Source: JABFRZ01 sp964631945 (lineage in GTDB: Bacteria > Planctomycetota > UBA1135 > GCA-002686595). From it: a stretch of DNA of 64,000 bases. The translations under genes and the position numbers were made by a program. The stretch is taken from positions 36,195-100,194 of the forward strand of contig CAZWAY010000011.1 of the NCBI GenBank assembly GCA_964631945.1, written 5' to 3'. Shown here in pieces: positions 23,060 to 30,390 of the stretch (the stretch's first letter is position 1; each line of letters opens with the position of its first letter). Below the pieces are notes generated by a model. The model was not told the DNA's origin, made no database searches, and saw only the letters and a list, made by a program, of their open reading frames with translations.

Positions 23060-26026
23060 ATGCAGACAACGTTGTTCAGAGCAGCCGGGCGGGGTGCGCC
23101 CCGGGCGTTCCTCCTGGCCCTCGGAATGGTGACTCCGGTCGCCGCTCAATCCTTGAAGACGGTCCCCTCGAACCAGGACCTGATCGATCTGCTGAAGAAC
23201 CCCACGGCTCCGCCGGGGCCGCGCGTGCTCTTCCCCGGATTGAACGTCCTGCCGCCGCTCGACCTCCATCCGCTGGAGGTGAACGCGCTCACGGCGCAGC
23301 CAGTGCGGCTGGAGCTGCCGCCCTTCGGGATCTCCTTCTCCATTCCCGCCACGGGCACCTCGCCCTTCGTCGGCGGCGTCACCAATCGCCCGCTCGAGGT
23401 CCCGTTGAACGAATCGGACTTCGTCGTCGATCGGATCGCGGCCGTGCGCCTGGGCAAGGCCCTGTTCTGGGACATGCAGGTGGGCAGCGATGGCGTCCAG
23501 GCCTGCGCCTCGTGCCACTTCCACGCCGGCGCGGACAACCGCGTCCGGAACCAGCTCAACCCCGGGGTGAACGCAGGCGACAACACGCTGCAGGTCAAGG
23601 GCAAGAACCAGGCGGTGGTCGCCGGTGACTTCCCCTTCCACCGCCTGGCGAACCCGAACACGCAGGGCGAGCCGCTGCTGAATCCGGCCAACGTGACGAG
23701 CGACGCCAACGACGTCATGTCCTCGATGGGCGTGCGCTTCCGCCAGTTCGTGGACATCCCGGCTCCCGGCCCGGGCGCCTTCGTCCCCGGCACGAACCCG
23801 GCGGTCCTCAGGGCCGACATCGGTGGCGCGCTGCCCGACCCGGTGGGCGCCGTGTTCCAGGACGTCCGGCGAGTCGAGCCGCGCAACACGCCGACCCTGT
23901 TCGCCTCGTCGAACAACTTCAACAACTTCTGGGATGGTCGCGCCCGGCAGGACTTCAACGGCGGCAGCCCGTTCGGCGCCTCCGACCCCGCTGCGCACAT
24001 CTTCGTCGACGCGGGCGGCAACCTGCAGGCGACGCGCCAGCTCATCCGCTTCTCCAGCCTCGCTTCCCTGGCGACCGGGCCGGCGCTGAGCAACTTCGAG
24101 ATGTCGTTCGACAAGCGCTACTGGGCCAAGATCGCCAAGAAGCTGCTGCAGTCCGGGGTGACGCCGCTGGCCAACCAGCTGGTGGATCGGACCGACAGCG
24201 TGCTCGGGCCGCTCTCCAACCAGAACGCGACGCCCGGGAGGCCGGGGCTCAACGTCAGCTACGCGACCCTGATCGAGCAGGCCTTCGGCCCGCAGTTCTG
24301 GGCGAACGTCAGCCAGCACCTGGTGCCGGTCGCCAACCCCGCGGATGGCTTCGACGGCGTGTCCCTGGCGATCGCGGGTGGACCGGCCGTGCCGAGAGCG
24401 ACCAACGAGTTCACGCAGAAGGAAGCGAACTTCAGCCTCTTCTTCGGCCTGAGCGTGCAGGCCTACACCGAGATCCTGCAGCCCAACGACTCGCCCTTCG
24501 ACCGCTTCCACGACGCGAACCCGGACGAGTTCCTGGGGCTGGTCACGGACATCGATCCGCTCACGCCCGGCGTGCAGGTCGTCGGTCTGACCACCCGGCA
24601 GCTGTTCGGCTACGACCTCTTCCAGGGCTCCAACCTCTCGCGTCTCAACCCGCTCTTCCGCTCGGGCAGCTGCACCATCTGCCACTTCCAGCAGGAGTTG
24701 ACCGAGCACTCCTTCAAGTCGATCCAGAACGTCACGCCGCCCGACCTGATCACCGGCGCGGACAGGGTCCTCACCGGGTTCATGCTCGAGTACTTCATGC
24801 GCGGGCCCGCCAAGATCGCGGGCGAGATGGATGGGCTGAACCAGACGCTGGATGGCAACGGCGCCGCCACCGGTAGCGGCCTCGTGGACAAGGGGATCTA
24901 CAACATCGGTGTGCGCCCGATCGGCGAGGACATCGGCCGGGGCGGCAACGATCCGTTCGGGTTCCCGCTCTCCCTGTCGGCCCTGGCCCTGCAGAAGGGC
25001 GGCTTCCCCGTGGGCGTGTTCTCGAACCCCAACAATCCGGTGGCGCCGCTGCCGGCCACGCTGGCCCCGTTCGTCAACGACTTCCCGATCGGGCTCGCCT
25101 TCCCCAACATCAACCAGACCATCTTCCTCCCGGACACGATCTCGCCCACGGTCGACGTCGTCGTCCTGCCGTCCGGCACCTTCCCCAATCCCAACCGCGT
25201 GGCGCGCATGGGAAGCTTCAAGGTCCCGCAGTTGAAGAACGTGGAGCTCACCGGGCCCTACTTCCACAACGGCGGTGCCTTGACCCTGCGGCAGGTGGTC
25301 GACTTCTACAGCCGGGGCGGGGACTTCCCCGTGACCAATGCCTCGGATCGCGATCCGCTGATCGTCGATCTGCACGTCAACTTCGGCGCGCTGTTCACGG
25401 AGACGGACAAGGCGGCCCTGGTGGACTTCCTGCTGTCCCTCACCGACGCGCGCGTGAAGTTCGAGCGCGCGCCCTTCGACCATCCCGAGGTCATCGTGCC
25501 CGTGGACGGTACCGCCCCCGACAACACGGCCGGCCGGAACACGCTGCTGGCCGACGCCCGCTTCCTGCGGATCCCGGCCGTCGGGGCCGCGGGCCGCGCG
25601 ACCCCGCTCCCGAACTTCCTGGGGATCTCGAGCGTGGAAGGTTCGGCCGGTCCGGACCACTTCGATGCCGTCACGGGCGTCGTGGCGCCTCCTCCTCCGG
25701 TCGGGTTGGTGCTCGCCGTGCCCGTGCCCGGAACGGCCGGCGTTCCCAACACCTTCACGGTCACGGGCGCGACTCCCAACCGTCCGGTCGGCGTCTACTC
25801 GAGCCTGGTCCAGGGGGCGGCGACCCTCCAGCTCGGCAACTGCGGCGGGATCGTGACCGGTCTAGGCGCCCCGCTGCGGCTGCTCGGCAAGGCGACGGCC
25901 AATGCGGCCGGGGTCGCGACGATCGTGGTGACGCCGCCCGCCTCGAGCGCGGGTCGGACGTTCTTCTTCCAGGCGGTCCAGCCGTCGTCTTGCGCGCTCA
26001 GCAACCTGGTCAGCGAGCCGCTCTAG
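23060..26026 (+). CDS. large di-heme cytochrome c peroxidase-family protein
   Basis: 988 residues from an ATG with GGAGA about 8 bp upstream. A signal peptide (FLLALGMVTPVAAQ) directs export. Two heme c motifs are present, CASCH near residue 150 and CTICH near 537, both inside MauG/cytochrome c peroxidase-type sequence. The C-terminal heme half has PQLKNVELTGPYFHNGGALTLRQVVDFYSRGG and later DKAALVDFLLSLTD, which are peroxidase-family landmarks. Ordinary family members are 330-400 residues; this one is far longer, with a 350-residue insertion between the hemes and a C-terminal extension of about 170 residues. It probably acts in the periplasm as an electron-accepting oxidase or peroxidase. It is preceded by the Pho-box-like array and followed by a strong hairpin. 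Confidence 0.82.
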   Translation: MQTTLFRAAGRGAPRAFLLALGMVTPVAAQSLKTVPSNQDLIDLLKNPTAPPGPRVLFPGLNVLPPLDLHPLEVNALTAQPVRLELPPFGISFSIPATGTSPFVGGVTNRPLEVPLNESDFVVDRIAAVRLGKALFWDMQVGSDGVQACASCHFHAGADNRVRNQLNPGVNAGDNTLQVKGKNQAVVAGDFPFHRLANPNTQGEPLLNPANVTSDANDVMSSMGVRFRQFVDIPAPGPGAFVPGTNPAVLRADIGGALPDPVGAVFQDVRRVEPRNTPTLFASSNNFNNFWDGRARQDFNGGSPFGASDPAAHIFVDAGGNLQATRQLIRFSSLASLATGPALSNFEMSFDKRYWAKIAKKLLQSGVTPLANQLVDRTDSVLGPLSNQNATPGRPGLNVSYATLIEQAFGPQFWANVSQHLVPVANPADGFDGVSLAIAGGPAVPRATNEFTQKEANFSLFFGLSVQAYTEILQPNDSPFDRFHDANPDEFLGLVTDIDPLTPGVQVVGLTTRQLFGYDLFQGSNLSRLNPLFRSGSCTICHFQQELTEHSFKSIQNVTPPDLITGADRVLTGFMLEYFMRGPAKIAGEMDGLNQTLDGNGAATGSGLVDKGIYNIGVRPIGEDIGRGGNDPFGFPLSLSALALQKGGFPVGVFSNPNNPVAPLPATLAPFVNDFPIGLAFPNINQTIFLPDTISPTVDVVVLPSGTFPNPNRVARMGSFKVPQLKNVELTGPYFHNGGALTLRQVVDFYSRGGDFPVTNASDRDPLIVDLHVNFGALFTETDKAALVDFLLSLTDARVKFERAPFDHPEVIVPVDGTAPDNTAGRNTLLADARFLRIPAVGAAGRATPLPNFLGISSVEGSAGPDHFDAVTGVVAPPPPVGLVLAVPVPGTAGVPNTFTVTGATPNRPVGVYSSLVQGAATLQLGNCGGIVTGLGAPLRLLGKATANAAGVATIVVTPPASSAGRTFFFQAVQPSSCALSNLVSEPL

Positions 26027-26041
26027 CGGCCTGATCAGGAC

Positions 26042-26076
26042 GCCCCACCGCCGGATACTCCAGCCGGTGGTGGGGC
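26042..26076. terminator. strong hairpin shared by convergent genes
   Basis: Arms 26042-26054 and 26064-26076 pair over 13 bp with one G-U, enclosing the 9-nt loop ATACTCCAG; a CTCT stretch follows on the plus strand. It starts 16 bp after the peroxidase stop and faces the mqnC 3' end at 26150, so it could terminate transcripts from both sides. Confidence 0.65.
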
Positions 26077-26149
26077 CTCTACGTGGCACCGGCTCCGGCG
26101 CGGGCAAGGCCCGAGCGGGCATCACGGACCCGGGCCCGTCGGTTCCAGC

Positions 26150-27352
26150 TCACGCTCGCGCTGCGCGATGCGTCGCGCCTTCCTCGCGCGACTGCGGACC
26201 ACGCGGGCAACCGGGCGGCAGCTCGCGCTCGTCCACGAAGCCGTACCAGGTGTTGCGGCGGCGTGGCAGGAAGCCGGCCTCGGTGATGGTGCGCTCGATC
26301 GTCTCGATCGATTCGAGGTGGAAGCAGCCGGCGGCGCTGACGACGTTCTCCTCGAGCATCGTGCCGCCGAAGTCGTTGCAACCGGCGCGCAGCGAGACCT
26401 GCGCCATCTTCATGCCCTGGGTCACGTAGCTCGTCTGCAGGTTGGCGAAGTTGTCGAGGAAGATGCGCGCCAGCGCGTTGACGCGCAGGTAGACGGCGGG
26501 CGTGGTCTTGGGGGGGTACTCGGCCGCCGCGGGCACGCCTTCGGGCTGCACGTTCCAGCAGGCGAAGGCGGTGAAGCCGCCGGTCTGGTCCTGGAGCTCG
26601 CGCAGGACGCGCAGGTGCTCGACGCGCTCGGCGGCGCTCTCGAAGTGGCCATACATGAGCGTGGCCGTGCTGCGCAAACCGGCCTCGTGGACCTTGCGGT
26701 GCACCTCGAGCCAGCGCTCCGTGGTGGTCTTCTTGGGCGCGATGAGCTTGCGCACGCGCTCGACCAGCACCTCGGCCCCGGCCCCGGGCACGCTGCCCAG
26801 ACCGGCCGCCTTGAGCTCGGCGATGACGTGTTCGACCGGACGTTTGTCGAGCCGCGCCAGGTGATCCAGCTCGGGCGCCGAGAGCGCGTGCAGGTTGACC
26901 AGCGGGAAGCGCGTGTGCAGCTCGGCCAGCAGGCCGCACCACCAGTCGGTCTTGAGGTACGGGTGGTGTCCGCCTTGCATCAGCACCTGACGTCCGCCGA
27001 GCTCGGCGACCGACTGGACCTTCTGGATCAGGACCTCGCGCGGCAGGACGTAGGCCTCGGCGTGGTTCGGCCGCCGGTAGAAGGCGCAGAAGCCGCAGTC
27101 GGTGATGCAGACGTTGGTGGGGTTGACGTTGCGATCGACGATGTAGCTGACGACGCCGTGCGGGTGCAGGCGTGCGCGCACGAGGTCGGCCAGACGCCCC
27201 AGCAAGAGCAGATCGGCGCGCTCGTGGAGCTCCAGCGCTTCTTCCGGCGTGATGCGCTCGCCTGCCTCGACCTTGGCCGCGATGCGCGCCAGCGCGACGC
27301 GGGGTGCGCGTCGGTCAGCCAGGACAGGGGCGAGCGGGGGAGAGGAGCCCAT
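26150..27352 (-). CDS. mqnC: MqnC, cyclic dehypoxanthine futalosine synthase (radical SAM)
   Basis: 400 residues. The radical SAM motif is in NVCITDCGFCAFYRRP (C-x3-C-x2-C). MqnC hallmarks follow: VLMQGGHHPYLKTDWW, GAGAEVLVERVRKLIAPKKT, ATLMYGHFES and the C-terminal NDFGGTMLEENVVSAAG. It cyclises dehypoxanthine futalosine in menaquinone synthesis, downstream of the MqnA and MqnE steps also represented in the window. It lies 24 bp behind a DUF2959 lipoprotein gene on the same strand; the pairing looks coincidental. About 15 extra residues after GFVDERELPPG are charged and non-conserved. No SD is visible before the ATG. Confidence 0.93.
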   Translation of the reverse strand: MGSSPPLAPVLADRRAPRVALARIAAKVEAGERITPEEALELHERADLLLLGRLADLVRARLHPHGVVSYIVDRNVNPTNVCITDCGFCAFYRRPNHAEAYVLPREVLIQKVQSVAELGGRQVLMQGGHHPYLKTDWWCGLLAELHTRFPLVNLHALSAPELDHLARLDKRPVEHVIAELKAAGLGSVPGAGAEVLVERVRKLIAPKKTTTERWLEVHRKVHEAGLRSTATLMYGHFESAAERVEHLRVLRELQDQTGGFTAFACWNVQPEGVPAAAEYPPKTTPAVYLRVNALARIFLDNFANLQTSYVTQGMKMAQVSLRAGCNDFGGTMLEENVVSAAGCFHLESIETIERTITEAGFLPRRRNTWYGFVDERELPPGCPRGPQSREEGATHRAARA

Positions 27353-27376
27353 GGAGTCGCAGCGCGCCCGGTGGCG

Positions 27377-28060
27377 TCAGTGCACGCGCGCCGCCGGCGT
27401 GCCGCGTTGTTGCGAGGGAGCCTGCGCCTGCAATGGCGCCAGCGCAGCGCGCGCGGCCTCGGTCGCGCGCGCCTGGGCGGCCAGGCGCTGCTGCAGGGCG
27501 GCGCCGTCGGCGAAGGCCTGCTGGATCGTCGCACGCGCCGTGGCGATCCCGGCCGCGGTGAGGTCGTGCTCGAGGTAGAGGCGCAGGTCGGTCAGCTCGC
27601 GTACGTAGCGCTCCAGGGCCGCGTCGAGCTCGAGCTGGCCCTGGGCGAGGCGCTCGTAGTTGGCCTGCAGGGCGACGCGCCGTTCCTCGGCGCCGCGCTT
27701 GAGATCGGCGTTCGCGATGCGCGCCGTGTCCTCGTTCCAGCCGCCGAAGAAGCGCTCGGCGCGGCCGTCCATGCGTCCGTAGGTCTTGCGCGAGCGCTCG
27801 ACCGCTGCCTCGAGGTTGGTGAGCTCGCGCGCGTAGGTCTCGAAGGTCTCGCGGTTGGAGCGCGGCGAGTCTCCCGGGTTCTCGCTGAGCGCGCGCAGGC
27901 CCTCGCTGGCGAGGCCGATCACTTCCGCGAGCCGTCCCAGGTTCTCGCGGTAGGCGCCGGTCTTGTCGGCCGTGGCGCTGGCGCGCTCGTAGCCCGCGTT
28001 AGCGCACCCTTGGACGAGGAGCAGCGCGACGAGGTGCAACGAGGCGAAGGTCCGGAGCAT
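27377..28060 (-). CDS. DUF2959 family lipoprotein
   Basis: 227 residues. The start MLRTFASLHLVALLLVQGC is a lipoprotein signal with Cys at residue 19. The mature protein is almost all helix, with DUF2959 landmarks: an early segment ending RENLGRLAEVIG, FFGGWNEDTARIANADLKRG in the middle and LTDLRLYLEHDLTAAGI near the end. Long amphipathic helices suggest a coiled-coil or helical bundle in the periplasm. The family has no established function. The final 40 residues are Ala/Gln-rich. It is transcribed ahead of mqnC and divergently from the GntR-family regulator, with which it shares a promoter region of about 220 bp. Confidence 0.8.
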   Translation of the reverse strand: MLRTFASLHLVALLLVQGCANAGYERASATADKTGAYRENLGRLAEVIGLASEGLRALSENPGDSPRSNRETFETYARELTNLEAAVERSRKTYGRMDGRAERFFGGWNEDTARIANADLKRGAEERRVALQANYERLAQGQLELDAALERYVRELTDLRLYLEHDLTAAGIATARATIQQAFADGAALQQRLAAQARATEAARAALAPLQAQAPSQQRGTPAARVH

Positions 28061-28246
28061 GGCGGAGGAGCGGGGGCCGCGGAGATCGACCCGATCGAGG
28101 GTGCGACGCTCGCGCAGGAAACGAAAAAGCGGTCCGGCGCGCCAGTGCTGGACCATCGCCAAAGCGAGGTCGGGGAGGGGAACCTGGTTCGAGGAGGGAG
28201 AGACCAGTCTCGCCAACACCGGCATTGCGCCGAACCGCGGGCGCTA

Positions 28247-28262
28247 GTCTAGACTGTATACA
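28247..28262. promoter_or_regulatory. two adjoining 8-bp palindromes before gntR-family gene
   Basis: GTCTAGAC (28247-28254) directly abuts TGTATACA (28255-28262); both are perfect palindromes in an AT-rich island. TGTATACA resembles the TNGTNNNACNA-type half-symmetric operators of FCD-type GntR regulators and also contains a -10-like TATACA, 19 bp before the proposed GTG. Autoregulation is the simplest reading. Confidence 0.5.
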
Positions 28263-28281
28263 AGGGGTCCTGTCAATCTCC

Positions 28282-28959
28282 GTGTCCGCTAAATCTGAAT
28301 CGACCGATCGCGGTGCTTCCCGTCCGCGCAGCGGGAACCTGGCCGTCCAAGTCGCGGACACATTGCGCGATGCGATCCTGGGCGGGGAGTACGCGGCCGG
28401 CCGACCGCTGCGCGAGGCCGAGCTGTGCGCGCGCTTCGGGGTCAGCCGCATCCCGCTGCGAGAGGCGCTGCACCGCCTGCACGGTGAAGGGTTGGTCGAG
28501 CTGCGCCCGAACCGGGGGGCGATCGTCGCCGAGCTGTCCGAGGCGGAGATCGCCGAGATCGCCGAGGCCTGTCGCCTGCTCGAAACCCACATCCTGCGCC
28601 TCGCGGTGCCGGCCCTCACGCCGGACGCCCTGGCGCGGGCCGAGGCGTGTCTGGAGGAGCTCGACCGCATCGACGACCCGCGCGAGTGGTCGCGCACCAA
28701 CTGGCGCTTCCACACGACCCTCTACGCCGCCGCCCGGCGCCCGCTGCTGCTGGACCTGCTGGGCTCGCTGCGCGGACGGGCCGAGCGCGCCATGCTGATC
28801 CTGGTCGCGGAGAAGCCGCGTCGCGCCGCGCTCAACCGTGAGCACCGCGCGATCCTGGCCAGCGTGCGCGCCGGACGGGTGGCCCAGTCGTCCGCGTTGC
28901 TCGACGCCCACCTGGAGGGCGGTCGGAACGAGGTCTTGCGCCTGCTCGAGCCGCGCTAG
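28282..28959 (+). CDS. GntR-family transcriptional regulator, FCD domain
   Basis: 225 residues from GTG at 28282, the best in-frame start after the palindromes. Residues about 20-85 form a GntR winged helix-turn-helix (PLREAELCARFGVSRIPLREALHRLHGEGLVEL, shown here in pieces: recognition helix SRIPLREALHRL, wing NRGAIVAEL). The rest is an all-helical FCD ligand-binding domain with the expected NWRFHTTLYAAA, LNREHRAILASV and LDAHLEGG histidines that usually bind a metal and a carboxylate ligand. FCD regulators typically control uptake or breakdown of small organic acids. No such gene adjoins: glyQS follows 63 bp later and may be only distantly co-transcribed. Ligand and targets unknown. Confidence 0.87.
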   Translation: MSAKSESTDRGASRPRSGNLAVQVADTLRDAILGGEYAAGRPLREAELCARFGVSRIPLREALHRLHGEGLVELRPNRGAIVAELSEAEIAEIAEACRLLETHILRLAVPALTPDALARAEACLEELDRIDDPREWSRTNWRFHTTLYAAARRPLLLDLLGSLRGRAERAMLILVAEKPRRAALNREHRAILASVRAGRVAQSSALLDAHLEGGRNEVLRLLEPR

Positions 28960-29022
28960 GTGCGCGCCGGTGCGGCCTGGACGCCGCACGGCTATGCTGC
29001 GCGGCCTTTCGGAGGACCCCCC

Positions 29023-30390
29023 ATGCCCGCGCCGAGCACCGCCGCCAGCTTGATGGCCACGATCGTGTCCCTGTGCAAACGCAGGGGCTTCATCTTCCAG
29101 GCCTCCGAGATCTACGGCGGCATGGGCAACACCTACGACTACGGGCCGCTCGGGGTGGAGCTGAAACGGCGCGTCAAGGAGGCCTGGTGGCGCGCGACGG
29201 TGAGCACGCGCGCCGACGTGGTCGGACTCGATTCGGCCATCCTGCAGCACCCCAAGACCTGGGAGACCTCGGGCCACGTGGCCGGCTTCACCGATCCGCT
29301 GGTGGACTGCAAGACCTGCAAGGCGCGCTTCCGCGCCGACAAGCTGGCCGAGATGCAGTGCCCGCAAAAGCCCAGCCGCTCGCCCATCGAGAACAAGTGC
29401 GAGCTGACCGCGCCGCGCGCCTTCAACCTGATGTTCAAGACGCACGTGGGCGCGGCCGAGGACTCGGCCTCGATCGCCTACCTGCGCCCGGAGACGGCCC
29501 AGGGCATCTTCCTGAACTTCAAGAACGTGCTCGAGGCCTCGCGTCTCAAGCCGCCCTTCGGGATCGCGCAGATCGGCAAGTCGTTCCGCAACGAGATCAC
29601 GCCCGGGAACTTCGTGTTCCGCATGCGCGAGTTCGAGCAGGCCGAGATGGAGTTCTTCGTGCCGCCTGCCCAGAACGAGCAGTGGTACGCCTACTGGCGC
29701 GAGCGGCGCCTGCAGTGGTACCTCGACCTCGGCATCCGGCGCGACAAGCTGCGCGTGCGCGAGCACGCCAGGGACGAGCTGGCGCACTACTCCACCGCCA
29801 CCTGCGACGTCGAGTACGAGTACCCCTTCGGCTGGGGCGAGCTCGAGGGCATCGCCTGCCGCACCGATTTCGACCTCAAGCGCCATTCGGAGGCTTCGGG
29901 CGTGCGCCTGGAGTACTTCGATCCCGACACGAAGGAGCACTACACGCCGTTCGTGATCGAACCCGCCGGCGGGATCGACCGCATGGCGCTGACCTTCCTG
30001 ATCGACGCCTACGCCGAGGAGATGGTCGAGAACGAGCCGCGCGTGGTGCTGCGCCTCCATCCGCGCATCGCGCCCATCACGGTGGGCGTGTTCCCGCTGG
30101 TCAAGAAGGACGGCATGCCGGAGCGGGCCCACGCGCTCGAGGAACAGCTGCGCGACGCGGGCTTCGCGACCTTCTACGACGAGAAGGCCGCGATCGGGCG
30201 GCGCTACCGGCGCCTGGACGAGGTCGGGACGCCGTGGTGCATCACGGTCGACGGTGACACGCTGAAGGACGACACCGTGACCGTGCGCGAGCGCGATTCG
30301 ATGCGCCAGGAGAAGGTGGCCGCGCGCGAGCTGGTCGCCCACCTGACGCAGGCCCTGCGCGCCTGGAAGCCGGCCCAGGCCGGCGGCTAG
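29023..30390 (+). CDS. glyQS: glycine-tRNA ligase, homodimeric type
   Basis: 455 residues with a GGAGGA SD 7 bp before the ATG. It is a class II synthetase of the single-chain (alpha2) type: FIFQASEIYGGMGNTYDYGPLG at the N-terminus, AYLRPETAQGIF (motif 2 region), FRNEITPGNFVFRMREFEQAEMEFF and the C-terminal EPAGGIDRMALTFL (motif 3). It ends in an anticodon-binding domain (ITVGVFPLVKKDG). A zinc-binding-like Cys set sits near DCKTCKARF and MQCPQK. It charges tRNA-Gly in the cytoplasm. No T-box leader is visible. Its TAG stop shares the CTAG at 30387-30390 with the stop of the convergent sulfatase-fold gene. Confidence 0.95.
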   Translation: MPAPSTAASLMATIVSLCKRRGFIFQASEIYGGMGNTYDYGPLGVELKRRVKEAWWRATVSTRADVVGLDSAILQHPKTWETSGHVAGFTDPLVDCKTCKARFRADKLAEMQCPQKPSRSPIENKCELTAPRAFNLMFKTHVGAAEDSASIAYLRPETAQGIFLNFKNVLEASRLKPPFGIAQIGKSFRNEITPGNFVFRMREFEQAEMEFFVPPAQNEQWYAYWRERRLQWYLDLGIRRDKLRVREHARDELAHYSTATCDVEYEYPFGWGELEGIACRTDFDLKRHSEASGVRLEYFDPDTKEHYTPFVIEPAGGIDRMALTFLIDAYAEEMVENEPRVVLRLHPRIAPITVGVFPLVKKDGMPERAHALEEQLRDAGFATFYDEKAAIGRRYRRLDEVGTPWCITVDGDTLKDDTVTVRERDSMRQEKVAARELVAHLTQALRAWKPAQAGG

